From Rhodospirillaceae bacterium (lineage in GTDB: Bacteria; Pseudomonadota; Alphaproteobacteria; Dongiales; Dongiaceae), in the NCBI GenBank assembly GCA_016794075.1, contig JAEUKU010000083.1:1-23090 (forward strand): 23,090 bases of DNA, given 5' to 3'. This document shows, piece by piece, positions 15,865 to 23,090 of this stretch (its first letter is position 1; every line of letters starts with the position of its first letter). A program made the translations under genes and the position numbers. Under the pieces are notes generated by a model. That model searched no databases, was not told where the DNA came from, and saw only the letters and a list, made by a program, of their open reading frames with translations.

Positions 15865-16025
15865 GGCCCGCCCTCGTCATCGAGCACGCTCCTTGCGGCG
15901 CGATCGAACCGGCGCCTGTTTGCCGGCCAGCAGGCATAGATCAGAACGCCAATCGACAACGCGATCAGGTAGAACAGGCCGAATGACTTTGCGAAGGCGA
16001 CCAGCGCCTCGTGATCAAGGTCCAT
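15855..16025 (-). CDS. ccoQ: cbb3 oxidase small subunit CcoQ
   Basis: This 56-residue protein starts at ATG 16025, five bases after the ccoO stop, with GGGGAGTGAG upstream. It has a short acidic start (MDLDHEALVAFAKSF), one hydrophobic segment at about residues 15-32, and a charged tail with CWPANRRRFDRAARS and DDEGGPW, as is typical for CcoQ/FixQ. CcoQ stabilises the oxidase complex. The gene overlaps ccoP by ten bases in a different frame. Identity rests on size, topology, tail and position. Confidence 0.88.
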   Translation of the reverse strand: MDLDHEALVAFAKSFGLFYLIALSIGVLIYACWPANRRRFDRAARSVLDDEGGPWR

Positions 16026-16030
16026 GGCAC

Positions 16031-16762
16031 TCACTCCCCGGCGTCAGGCGCCGAGCCGTAGGCCGCCTTTGTCAGCTGTCCGAGGATCTGGAGATAGGCG
16101 ATGACGGCGTCCATTTCGGTGAGGCGGCCCGGATCGCCATCGAAGGCGCGGATATTGGTCGGCTCGCCATATCGGCCGGCAACGCCTCGGGCCCGCGCGC
16201 TGTCCGGCGTTGCTTGGCCATGGGCGTCGTCGGCTGCATGGGCAACCATGTCGTCCGAATAGGGGACACCGACCTTGCGCAGCGCTGCCAGATAGCGACC
16301 GAGGTCATCGGTGCTGAGCTCGTTGCGCGACAGCCACCGGTAGGCAGGCATGACCGATTCCGGCACGACCTCGCGGGGGTTGAAGAGATGCGCGAAATGC
16401 CATTCGTCTGAGTACTTGCCGCCAATGCGCGCCAGATCCGGGCCTGTCCGCTTCGAGCCCCAGAGCATTGGGTGATCGTATTGGGACTCCGCGGCAAGCG
16501 AATAGGGGCCGTAGCGCTCCACCTCATCGCGCAGCGTTCGGATCATCTGGGAATGGCAGGCATAGCAGCCTTCCCGGATGTAGACTTCGCGCCCCGCCAA
16601 CTCGAGGGGCGTATAGAGGCGCATGTCCGGCGCATGCTCGACGGTTTCGTCGATGGTGAACAGCGGCGCGATCTCGACCGCCCCGCCGACGCTGGCGACC
16701 AGGATGATTGCGACCGCCAGCGCGATCGAGTGGCGTTCGAGCCTGTAGTGAAATCCGAACAT
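16031..16762 (-). CDS. ccoO: cbb3 cytochrome c oxidase subunit II (mono-heme cytochrome c)
   Basis: This 243-residue subunit has an N-terminal membrane anchor (about residues 12-32) and a periplasmic cytochrome c domain. The heme site is CYACH at 66-70 within YIREGCYACHSQMIRT, and M138 in SVMPAYRWL is the expected axial ligand. Other CcoO landmarks are GPYSLAAESQYDHPMLWGSK and RTGPDLARIGGKYSDEWH. A C-terminal stretch with LTEMDAVIAYLQ matches the family end. The gene follows ccoN by six bases. It relays electrons from CcoP to the heme-copper subunit. Confidence 0.95.
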   Translation of the reverse strand: MFGFHYRLERHSIALAVAIILVASVGGAVEIAPLFTIDETVEHAPDMRLYTPLELAGREVYIREGCYACHSQMIRTLRDEVERYGPYSLAAESQYDHPMLWGSKRTGPDLARIGGKYSDEWHFAHLFNPREVVPESVMPAYRWLSRNELSTDDLGRYLAALRKVGVPYSDDMVAHAADDAHGQATPDSARARGVAGRYGEPTNIRAFDGDPGRLTEMDAVIAYLQILGQLTKAAYGSAPDAGE

Positions 16763-16768
16763 CGCCGC

Positions 16769-18424
16769 TTATTCTCCCGGCTCGAGGCTGCGGGACGCGA
16801 GGATGACCAAGGGGCGGTCCCTGACGGCGTCCTGGGCGGTCCCCGGCGCGTGGCGTGCCGTCATCCAGATGTTGATGCATCCGACCACCGCCCCGGACAG
16901 GAAGAGCAGCCCGCCGACCGCCCGCGCGATGTAATAGGGATGCATGGCGACGAGCGATTCGACGAACGAATAGGCCAGGGTGCCGCTTGCGCTATAGGTG
17001 CGCCACATCAGCCCCTGAACGAGGCCGGAGTTCCACATCGCGAAGACGTAGACGAGCGTCCCGGCAAGGGCGAGCCAGAAATGGACCTCGACCAGCGCCG
17101 ACGAATACATCCCCTGGCGCTTCCACAGGATTGGTACCAGGGCATAGATCGCGCCGAAGGTGATTAGCGCCACCCAGCCGAGTGCGCCGGCATGAACGTG
17201 CGCGACCGTCCAGTCGGTATAGTGCGACAAGGAGTTGACCGGTCGGATCGCCATGAACGAACCCTCGAAAGTCGACAGGCCGTAGAAGACCGCCGCCACC
17301 ATCATGAAACGAAGCGTCGCGTCGTCGCGGACCTTGTGCCAGGCGCCGTTCAGAGTCAGCAGCGCATTGCCGGCGGATGCCCAGGACGGCACCAGGAGCA
17401 TCGCGGAGAAGGTCATGCCGAGCGTCTGCACCCAGTGCGGCAGGGCCGTGTAGTGCAGGTGGTGGGATCCCGCCCACATGTAGAAGAACGTGATGCCCCA
17501 GAAGCTGATGATCGACAGGCGATAGGAGAAGATCGGCCGTCCTGACCGTGTCGGCAGGTAGTAGTACATCATGCCCAGGAAACCGGCCGTCAGAAAGAAC
17601 GCCACGGCATTGTGGCCGTACCACCACTGCGTCATCGCGTCCTGGACCCCGGCAAAAATCGGAAAGCTCTTGGCGCTCGCCAGGGCAATCGGCATCGCCA
17701 GATTGTTGACGATATGCAGCACCGCGACGACCAGGATGAACGCCAGGTAGTACCAGTTGGCCACGTAGATGTGCGGCTCCTGCCGCCGCGCCAATGTCCG
17801 AAGATAGAGCGCCAGATAGACAACCCAGACGATCACCAGCCAGATATCCGCGTACCATTCCGGCTCGGCATACTCCTTGGATTGTGTGATGCCCATCGGG
17901 TAGCCGGTGACCGCGAGGATGCAGAACAGATTGTAGCCGAGGAGAACGAACCACGGGCTCAGCTGGTCCGGCATCCGCGCCCGCGAGGTGCGCTGCATGA
18001 CATGAAACGACGTCGCGATGAGGGCATTGCCGCCAAATCCGAAAATGATGCCGGTGGTGTGCATGGGCCGCAGCCGCCCGAAGCCGGACCAGGCGGCATC
18101 GAAGGTCATCTCCGGATAGGCGAGCAGCCATGCCACCCAATCCCCCACCGCCATGGCGAAGACCGCCCACCCCATCGCCAGCACGACACCGACCTTGATC
18201 GGATCGTCGTAGTAGCGCCCGAGGTGGCTGTCATCCGGCACATCCGCGAAACTGCCGGAGATAACGACAAACATCGTTCCGATCGCAGCCGCCAGGATGA
18301 TAAGACCATGGACGCCGATCGGATCACGATGGCCGAATGCAGCCAGCACCAATCCGCAGAGAGCCATCAGGCCGGCGATGATGAGCGCGAGCCGGCGCTC
18401 GAATTGCGTCAGCTGAGCGACCAT
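16769..18424 (-). CDS. ccoN: cbb3 cytochrome c oxidase subunit I (heme-copper subunit)
   Basis: This 551-residue heme-copper oxidase subunit has about twelve or more hydrophobic segments. Candidate ligands are H122 (RPMHTTGIIFGFGG, low-spin heme b), H271 (WWYGHNAVAFF, CuB), H321 and H322 (GSHHLHYTALP, CuB), and H409 and H411 (VAHVHAGALGW, hemes b3 and b). The MMYYYLP stretch at 285-291 contains the tyrosine position used by cbb3 enzymes. I chose ATG 18424 because AGGTG lies eight bases before it; extending the frame to 18460 would need a TTG start. It is the first gene of the ccoNOQP operon for microaerobic respiration. Confidence 0.95.
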   Translation of the reverse strand: MVAQLTQFERRLALIIAGLMALCGLVLAAFGHRDPIGVHGLIILAAAIGTMFVVISGSFADVPDDSHLGRYYDDPIKVGVVLAMGWAVFAMAVGDWVAWLLAYPEMTFDAAWSGFGRLRPMHTTGIIFGFGGNALIATSFHVMQRTSRARMPDQLSPWFVLLGYNLFCILAVTGYPMGITQSKEYAEPEWYADIWLVIVWVVYLALYLRTLARRQEPHIYVANWYYLAFILVVAVLHIVNNLAMPIALASAKSFPIFAGVQDAMTQWWYGHNAVAFFLTAGFLGMMYYYLPTRSGRPIFSYRLSIISFWGITFFYMWAGSHHLHYTALPHWVQTLGMTFSAMLLVPSWASAGNALLTLNGAWHKVRDDATLRFMMVAAVFYGLSTFEGSFMAIRPVNSLSHYTDWTVAHVHAGALGWVALITFGAIYALVPILWKRQGMYSSALVEVHFWLALAGTLVYVFAMWNSGLVQGLMWRTYSASGTLAYSFVESLVAMHPYYIARAVGGLLFLSGAVVGCINIWMTARHAPGTAQDAVRDRPLVILASRSLEPGE

Positions 18425-18500
18425 TCTAGCGGCACCTGCCCTGGCGAAATGCACCGGCAACGCAGCATGCGTACAATTCCTTCTGGTCTCGCGAGTTTAG

Positions 18501-18514
18501 TATTTCATGCATCT
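18501..18514 (-). promoter_or_regulatory. Possible NsrR-like half-site upstream of ccoN
   Basis: On the minus strand, AGATGCAT (18507-18514) followed by GAAATA resembles one half of the NsrR consensus, an inverted AGATGCATTT. The second half is poorly matched. It lies about 80 bases before the ccoN start and 4.5 kb from the nsrR-like gene. The match is suggestive only. Confidence 0.2.
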
Positions 18515-18825
18515 GTGATCGATCTTTAAGGAGATGGCAAGGGAGATTGATCTGCTGGGACGTTTCGTCTCACGCAGGACCTAACCTGCTTCCGCAGACC
18601 CAGGCCGATTTCGGCGAAACTTCTCTCGGTAAGGCTTTGCGATTCTACATGCCAACCTTTCATGATGAGATCAAAATTTTCGGGTCCGAAGACCGCTTTC
18701 ACTCCGCGGCAAGCAGATCGGAGCACGTTGGAAGTCTACCGGAGGGCGGAAATATCGATTGAAGAGTATCATCGGTGGCGGTGGGCCCGCTGTAGCTCTA
18801 AATTGGCCTGGAGGGTGATTTAGTA

Positions 18826-18956
18826 CGCCAGCGCGCAATCGACCTGCTGAGGGCGAGCGTCTGGAGCCTCGGCAACTGGACCGGCTGCCGAGCCCGCTTT
18901 CCAGCGGCAAGAGGGAGCGCGGCACCATCGCCCGCGCCTTCGCCGCGGAGCCCAGG
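18826..18956 (+). pseudogene. Remnant of an Opp/Dpp-type ABC transporter ATPase
   Basis: Two overlapping plus-strand frames give consecutive pieces of one family. The first (from 18826) reads RQRAIDLLRA. The second (from 18858, reaching 18956) reads RLEPRQLDRLPSPLSSGKRE and then RGTIARAFAAEPR. These match the stretch before and through the ABC signature of oligopeptide transporter ATPases, which is normally GLEPEHLDRYPHELSGGQRQ and then RVAIARALA.EP. A frameshift around 18850-18860 and a changed signature (LSSGKRE for LSGGQRQ) show decay. The Walker A, Walker B and C-terminal parts are absent. Confidence 0.65.
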
Positions 18957-18962
18957 CGCAGA

Positions 18963-19538
18963 TCACCTTTTCCTGTCGCGCCAGGGTTGAAGCTGGTCGA
19001 CAATCGAGGTGCGGTCAAAATAATCCTCGATCGCGATGAACTGCTCTATGTCCTCCCCGCCTCGCCGCAATGGGAAGATCCCAAACTCGTAGCTGAGAAT
19101 GCTGCTGTAGATCGTGGCTACGGTCGTTGAGCCGAATAAGGGACGCTTGGTTGAATAGACCGTCTTGTAGTGTTCGATCCACGGCTGATCTGGATCCGCG
19201 CTCAAGAGTTCGTCGAGGTAGCGGCCGGTGATGTTCATCCCCGTGACCTCGGACACCATGGTCCCGACCAGGCGGTACTTGATCCGGAACGGATTGTGCT
19301 CGACCTCGGAAATCAACAAATTGGGCAGCAGTTCCGCCAGTTCCAGCGGATCGACCTGGCTCCGGTCGGGTATGCGATCGGGGCCGCCCTTGCTGCACCA
19401 CCAATCGTACATCGCGTGAACCAGATTCGACTTGGATTGGGCGGGATCTGTCCAGACCGGCAACGTCGGTTCCTTCCACGCGGCATCCAATACGGACACG
19501 CACGCGTACCCTGCGCGCATCTCATCAACGAAGTCCAT
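18963..19538 (-). CDS. PAS_5-family (PAS-like) domain protein
   Basis: This 191-residue protein has the conserved pattern of the alphaproteobacterial PAS_5 family: a helix with AMYDWWCSKGGPDRIPDRSQ, then DPLELAELLPNLLISEVE, then FRIKYRLVGTMVSEVTGMNI with TGRYLDELL. It is a stand-alone PAS-like sensor fold without an output domain. These proteins are common in the group and their ligands are mostly unknown. Family members often end near the size seen here. No clear ribosome site precedes ATG 19538. The gene is isolated between two decayed regions and has no operon partner. Confidence 0.85.
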   Translation of the reverse strand: MDFVDEMRAGYACVSVLDAAWKEPTLPVWTDPAQSKSNLVHAMYDWWCSKGGPDRIPDRSQVDPLELAELLPNLLISEVEHNPFRIKYRLVGTMVSEVTGMNITGRYLDELLSADPDQPWIEHYKTVYSTKRPLFGSTTVATIYSSILSYEFGIFPLRRGGEDIEQFIAIEDYFDRTSIVDQLQPWRDRKR

Positions 19539-19911
19539 ATATCGAAAGCAGTAAAGCGCGCGGTCCGTAGCACAGGACGGTAGCGTCGTCGCTGAACTGT
19601 CGCTCGTCCCTGTTCGTATTCCGCCGTCTCAGTTCAGCGGATCGACTCCACCGGGCGGCTTCCTCGCGATTCGCAAGCTGGGGGCCAAAGGGTTTCGACC
19701 AGCGATGCGGCTGGAGGTTGCACCAGCGCTTGTTGATAGGCCACGTTGCCGGATCATGGTGCGATTGCCGATGTGAGTTTCGGGACGGGAGCGGCATTTC
19801 GACGTTCGCAAACAGCCGGTCTTCCGAATATCATCCTGCTTGGCCTCTGAGCCGTTGGAGCCAGCGATGGCGCTGCGGGCGCGTGCGGCGCTTTCTGGCC
19901 GCTGATCGCCG

Positions 19912-20058
19912 TCAGCCCTCGGGCTTCCAATGGTTGCCGTCGGGGATCCAGTCAATATGTTGAAGAGCGCGCGGGGCCGCGCGCCATCCTCGAAGCAAGA
20001 CGCCGCTCTTGAGGGCGGCGCAGGCCAGCACGACTGGCTTTCCGTTCGAGATCTCTAG
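19912..20058 (-). pseudogene. Unassigned coding-like fragment
   Basis: The minus strand reads about 48 residues to a TGA at 19912-19914, including GKPVVLACAALKSGVLL and ALQHIDWIPDGNHWKPEG. The composition is protein-like and differs from the out-of-frame readings, but there is no start codon and I recognise no family. It follows another fragment on the same strand and may belong to a different lost gene. Confidence 0.3.
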
Positions 20059-20064
20059 CCTGAT

Positions 20065-20246
20065 TCACCGTTTTCGCAGCGCCGACGAGGCGAAATCGAG
20101 AAGTGCCTGAGCCGATGCGGACCGCCAGACCTCATGCGATCCGACGTGCGCCTTCCGGCGACGATGAAGTCGATTTCCCCGCTATCCAGCTGAAGCTTCA
20201 GATAGTCGCCGGGAAATTGATAGTCGCGCCCCGCGAGGAGGGCCTT
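20065..20246 (-). pseudogene. Frameshifted remnant, faintly AbiEii nucleotidyltransferase-like
   Basis: The minus strand reads LLAGRDYQFPGDYLKLQLDS and then GEIDFIVAG. A shift of frame near 20150 then gives KAHVGSHEVWRSASAQALLD to a TGA at 20065-20067. The GEIDFIVAG stretch is reminiscent of AbiEii/nucleotidyltransferase-like toxin proteins, but the match is short and from memory. No intact start or full domain exists. The frame change supports decay. Confidence 0.35.
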
Positions 20247-20333
20247 CGTCGCCGGATGGCGTCGCCACGATCGCCGATGACGCTGTCGCATCGGCGCGGA
20301 ACAGGTCGCACCAATGGTGCCTAAGCCGTCGCT

Positions 20334-21296
20334 TCAGTAGTAGTTGATGCCGAAGCTGAGCTTAGGGTCGTAGTGGGCGTCCCAGTAGCCCTTCCAGATC
20401 GCTTTGGTGATCGGCCCGACCGCGCCATTGCCGACCGGCTGGCCGTCGAGCTCGGTGATTGGCATGACGCCGCCAGCGGTGGTGACAAAGAACAGCTCGT
20501 CGCAGGAATAGGCGAGATCGACCGGAACATCATCCAGGTGGGTCTCCAGGCCGAGCCCGGCCGCCACCTCCATCACCGTCTTGCGAGTGACGCCTTCCAG
20601 CACCCCCTTGCGCGCCGAGTAGAGCTTGCGGTCCTTCACCAGCATGACGTTGAAGCCGGAGCCTTCGGTGAGGTTGGTGTCGCCGTCGGTGAGGATCGGA
20701 TACTGCGCCCCGCGGTCGCGGGCTTCCAGGATGCCGCGGGTGAAGTCGCCCCATTGCAGGTTCTTCACCGTGGGGTCGATAGCACCGGGCGGAATGCGCC
20801 GGACGGTGCGGGTGATGATGGCGCTGCCGCCCTTTTTCTGCGTCTCCTCGTCCATCACCCAGAGGAAGGGCATGACCATCAGGTAGCAGAAATTCTCGCA
20901 CTCCTCCGGCGGTGTCTGGCGGATGTAGCGCAGGCCGCGGGTCACGATCATCATGACATAGGCGTCGCGGATGCCGCTCATCGCCACCATCTCGACCAGC
21001 CGGTCGCGCATCTCCGCCCGGCCGACCGGGCTCCTCAGGCGCAGCCGCTTGCAGCTTTCCTCGAAGCGGTCGAGGTGATCGTCGAGGCGGAAATAGCGCC
21101 CGTCCCAGACGGCCGGCACGTCATAGGTGAGATCGGATTTCAGGAAGCCCTGGTCGAGGATCGGAATGCGCGCCTCGTGCAGCGGGACGTATTTGCCCTC
21201 GAGATAGACGACGCCCTGCGCCAGGGGATTCTTGCTCGCCTTCAGCTCGGCCACGCGGCGGCGGTATTCGACGAAGATGTGGTCGGTATAGCTCAT
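20334..21296 (-). CDS. Class IV aminotransferase resembling (R)-selective amine transaminases
   Basis: This 320-residue fold-type IV PLP enzyme has catalytic lysine K178 in IDPTVKNLQWGDFTRG and E211 (NLTEGSGFNV) for the pyridine nitrogen. TTAGGVMPITELDG is a late phosphate-binding stretch. General annotation would say branched-chain aminotransferase. However, NPLAQGVVYLEGKYVPLHEA, then ARIPILDQGFLKSDLTYDV and VWDGRYFRLDDHLDRF follow closely the pattern I recall for Arthrobacter and Aspergillus (R)-amine transaminases (NPLAGGAAWIEG, DQGYLHSDVTYTV, VWNGNAFRLDDHIERL). The BCAT motif with a Y-G-x-x-x-F-E-G-x-R core is absent. The start has AGGTGAC upstream. It lies 35 bases after the class III aminotransferase. 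Confidence 0.88.
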   Translation of the reverse strand: MSYTDHIFVEYRRRVAELKASKNPLAQGVVYLEGKYVPLHEARIPILDQGFLKSDLTYDVPAVWDGRYFRLDDHLDRFEESCKRLRLRSPVGRAEMRDRLVEMVAMSGIRDAYVMMIVTRGLRYIRQTPPEECENFCYLMVMPFLWVMDEETQKKGGSAIITRTVRRIPPGAIDPTVKNLQWGDFTRGILEARDRGAQYPILTDGDTNLTEGSGFNVMLVKDRKLYSARKGVLEGVTRKTVMEVAAGLGLETHLDDVPVDLAYSCDELFFVTTAGGVMPITELDGQPVGNGAVGPITKAIWKGYWDAHYDPKLSFGINYY

Positions 21297-21331
21297 CGAC
21301 GCGTCACCTGTGCTGGGGATGGACGGAAGCG

Positions 21332-22576
21332 CTACTGCGGGCGGAATCCCGCCGCGGCGATGTCGGCGAAGGCCCGGTCGGCGGCCTCCAGGGCGCGGTC
21401 GATGTCCGCGGCCTCATGCGCCGCGCAGAAGAACATGTTGTGCCGCGGATGCAGGTAGATGCCATGGCGCAAGGCCGCGGCGCAGAAGGCATTGCCGACC
21501 GCCAGGTCCTTGTCGCCGTCGAACAGTACCATCGGCATCTGCGCCGGGCCGGTCTGGCGCAGGCGGTAGCCATGCCGCCCGGCGGCCTGGTCGAGCCCCT
21601 CGCGGAAGCGCTGCCCCATCGCGGCGGTCTTCGCCAGCGCGTCGCTCTGCTTCAGGATGCGGATGGTAGCGACGGCGGCGGCCATCGCTGCCGCGCCGTA
21701 CCAGAAGGAGCCGGTGGTGAAGATCTTGCCCGCCGCCTCGCGCAGGCGCTCACTGCCGGCGATGCAGGCGAGCGGCCAGCCATTGGCGATGGATTTCGAA
21801 TAGGCGGCGAGGTCCGGCTTCACGCCATAGGACACCCAGCTGCCGCGGACGTCGAGCCGGAAGCCGGCGCGCACATCGTCGAGGATGAGGGCGGCGCCGG
21901 CGCGGTCGCAGGCGGCGCGGGCGGCCGCGAGAAAGGCGCGATCCGGCATCTCCTGGTCGCGCTGCACGTCATGGCGGAACGCGGTCAGCAGGATGCCGGC
22001 GAGATCGTCGCCGGCCTCAGCCACGGCGGCCTCGAGGCTCGCGATATCGTTGTAGTCGAACTGGATCAGATGCGCCCGATCCTCCGTCGTCACGCCGACC
22101 AGGGACGGCGAGCACCAGGGCACCGCGCCGTGATAGGAGCCGCGCGCCACCAGGATCTTGCGCCGGCCGGCGGCCGCGCGGGCGATGGTCACGCAGATTG
22201 TGGTGGCGTCGGTGCCATTCTTCTGGAACAGCGCCCAGTCCGCATGGTCGATGGTGTCGACCAGCAGCTCGGCGAGCTCGACCATGACCTCGGTCGGGCC
22301 GTTGCCGATATCGGCGCGCCGCAGCTGGTCGAGCGCGGCGGCATCCACCTCCGGATGATGATAGCCGAGCACGTTCGGGCCCCAGGCGCACATGAAGTCG
22401 ATATATTCGGTGCCGTCCGCGTCCCACACCCGGCAGCCTTCCGAGCGCGAGAAGAACTGCGGATAGCCGGGGCCGATCGAGCGCGTCGCCATATGACCCC
22501 AGACGCCGTTGGGCACCACCTGCCGCGCGCGCCGCAGCAGCTCGGCATCCTTGCTGTTGGGAAGATCACGGCTCAT
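21332..22576 (-). CDS. Class III aminotransferase (glutamate-1-semialdehyde aminotransferase-like)
   Basis: This 414-residue fold-type I PLP enzyme has catalytic lysine K261 in AAYSKSIANGWPLACIAG and the PLP-binding aspartate in ILDDVRAGFR (233-234, in place of the common DEVxTGFR). KNGTDATTICVTIARAA is the phosphate-cup helix and GSYHGAVPW the ring-stacking stretch. Sequence style (VVPNGVWGH and FMCAWGPNVLGYHHPEVDAA) places it among GSA-aminomutase-like enzymes that are not hemL. A role in heme synthesis is unlikely from its catabolic context. The start has AGAAGG upstream. It follows the substrate-binding protein gene across a 52-base gap with a hairpin and precedes the class IV enzyme. Confidence 0.9.
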   Translation of the reverse strand: MSRDLPNSKDAELLRRARQVVPNGVWGHMATRSIGPGYPQFFSRSEGCRVWDADGTEYIDFMCAWGPNVLGYHHPEVDAAALDQLRRADIGNGPTEVMVELAELLVDTIDHADWALFQKNGTDATTICVTIARAAAGRRKILVARGSYHGAVPWCSPSLVGVTTEDRAHLIQFDYNDIASLEAAVAEAGDDLAGILLTAFRHDVQRDQEMPDRAFLAAARAACDRAGAALILDDVRAGFRLDVRGSWVSYGVKPDLAAYSKSIANGWPLACIAGSERLREAAGKIFTTGSFWYGAAAMAAAVATIRILKQSDALAKTAAMGQRFREGLDQAAGRHGYRLRQTGPAQMPMVLFDGDKDLAVGNAFCAAALRHGIYLHPRHNMFFCAAHEAADIDRALEAADRAFADIAAAGFRPQ

Positions 22577-22598
22577 GCCAGGTTCCTTCTGCGGGAAA

Positions 22599-22620
22599 CG
22601 GGCGGGGTTTCCCCCGCCCG
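22599..22620 (-). terminator. GC hairpin after the substrate-binding protein gene
   Basis: A nine-base-pair perfect stem (CGGGCGGGG with CCCCGCCCG) with loop TTTC lies nine bases beyond the substrate-binding protein stop. No T-run follows on the minus strand. Stabilising or attenuating hairpins after the highly expressed binding-protein gene are common in ABC transporter operons, so partial read-through into the aminotransferase genes is expected. Confidence 0.5.
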
Positions 22621-22628
22621 GCCCGGTC

Positions 22629-23090
22629 TTAGTAGCTGATTTCCGACAAAGGCAGGTTGCAGCAGGCGCTGTAGCGCACGCCCTTCACGTTCTCGCCATA
22701 AGCGAGGATCAGCTCGGGGCTCACCATCGGGATGATGATGCGGTCCTGGGCCATCATCTGGCCGGCCTGGAACCACAGCTTCTCCGCCTCCTCAGGCGTC
22801 GGCGCCGCGAGCGCCGCGTTGCGGATCTCAGTGATCTTGGTGTTGATGATCGAGGGATCGTTCGCCCCGCCCGCGCGCTTCGCCCAGACGGAACCCTCGG
22901 ACAGGCCGAAATAGTCCACATATTGCGACGTGCCGAAGAAATCGGGAGCGTAGAACACCACGGTCAGCGGGATGCCTTCGCCGTTCGCCTTCTCGCGCCA
23001 ATTGGCGAAGGGCACCGGGCTCAGCTCGAGCTTGATCCCCACCTTGCTCAGATCCTGCTGGATCTTCTGGATCATCAGGTTGAAGTCGAC
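22629..23090 (-). CDS. Dipeptide/oligopeptide-type ABC substrate-binding protein, C-terminal part
   Basis: The frame runs open from the right edge and ends at 22629, giving the last 153 residues of a family 5 extracellular solute-binding protein. Landmarks are IQQDLSKVGIKLELSPVPFA followed by NWREKANGEG, the usual late-domain strand and helix, and AEKLWFQAGQMMAQDRIIIP with MVSPELILAYGENVKG near the end. The signal peptide and ligand-contacting N-terminus lie outside the window. Family 5 proteins bind peptides, opines, nickel or other small molecules. A CC pair in the tail (YSACCNLPL) is unusual for a periplasmic protein. The two downstream aminotransferases suggest an amine or amino-acid-like ligand. 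Confidence 0.9.
   Translation of the reverse strand, partial: VDFNLMIQKIQQDLSKVGIKLELSPVPFANWREKANGEGIPLTVVFYAPDFFGTSQYVDYFGLSEGSVWAKRAGGANDPSIINTKITEIRNAALAAPTPEEAEKLWFQAGQMMAQDRIIIPMVSPELILAYGENVKGVRYSACCNLPLSEISY

Larger units (their letters stand above)
18425..18962. other. 538-base gap upstream of ccoN with a decayed fragment
   Basis: The left part (about 18425-18540) should hold the ccoN promoter. No clear FNR/FixK box (TTGAT-N4-ATCAA) is visible. The middle has short open frames on both strands without recognisable products. The right part holds the frameshifted ABC ATPase remnant, which abuts the end of the PAS gene. Confidence 0.55.
19539..20333. other. 795-base stretch of apparently decayed sequence
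   Basis: No intact gene is supported between the PAS gene and the class IV aminotransferase. The minus strand holds separate coding-like pieces in different frames at 19912-20058 and 20065-20246, described separately. The part from 19539 to 19911 shows nothing recognisable on either strand. Confidence 0.55.

Noticed and set aside
18425..18460. Twelve-codon upstream extension of ccoN beginning at 18460.
   Set aside because: It would need a TTG start, while ATG 18424 has an AGGTG ribosome site eight bases upstream.
20373..22639. Two long plus-strand open frames opposite the aminotransferase genes.
   Set aside because: Both are rich in Arg, Gly, Ala and His with no domain pattern. The minus strand encodes intact class IV and class III enzymes over the same bases.

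Overview
The window is high-GC DNA with dense short operons, NsrR/Rrf2 and AraC/GlxA regulators, a ccoNOQP-type cbb3 oxidase and DUF2189, PAS_5 and NCS1 families. This suggests a free-living alphaproteobacterium of the Rhodospirillales/Hyphomicrobiales type. That placement rests on gene content and style, not on a marker gene. No rRNA, tRNA, CRISPR array, insertion sequence or phage gene was seen.

Positions 1-7670 are rich in regulators. They hold the start of a DapA/NAL-family aldolase (minus strand, cut by the window edge), a GlxA-type AraC regulator, and an XRE-cupin regulator divergent from an aldehyde dehydrogenase. A minus-strand group follows: XRE-cupin regulator, 67-residue membrane protein, NCS1 permease and VOC protein. 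Its regulator is divergent from an AraC regulator that reads rightwards. Two divergent gaps (2141-2294 and 6656-6752) carry AT-rich repeated motifs that look like operators.

Positions 7771-12757 form one rightward operon: an acyl-CoA-dehydrogenase-fold flavoprotein, a flavin reductase overlapping it by ATGA, a cupin resembling 2,4'-dihydroxyacetophenone dioxygenase, and an 815-residue dimethylglycine/sarcosine-dehydrogenase-like protein with a GcvT half. The flavoprotein has Met where acyl-CoA dehydrogenases carry the catalytic Glu. With the adjacent reductase this suggests a two-component monooxygenase. The operon looks like an uncharacterised catabolic route that ends in, or includes, oxidative N-demethylation. 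This is the best candidate for an undescribed system.

Positions 12758-13490 have no intact gene but keep a fragment of a DUF59/MIP18 iron-sulfur assembly gene. An NsrR-like nitric oxide sensor gene (13491-13964) then runs tail to tail into a minus-strand respiratory operon, ccoN-ccoO-ccoQ-ccoP, a 61-residue membrane protein and a DUF2189 membrane protein (13961-18424).

Positions 18425-20333 are mostly decayed sequence around one PAS_5 gene. They include a frameshifted remnant of an Opp/Dpp-type ABC transporter ATPase and unassigned coding-like fragments. Positions 20334-23090 hold a minus-strand group: the C-terminal part of a dipeptide-type substrate-binding protein, a class III aminotransferase and a class IV aminotransferase that strongly resembles (R)-selective amine transaminases. 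It suggests uptake and transamination of an amine or amino acid.
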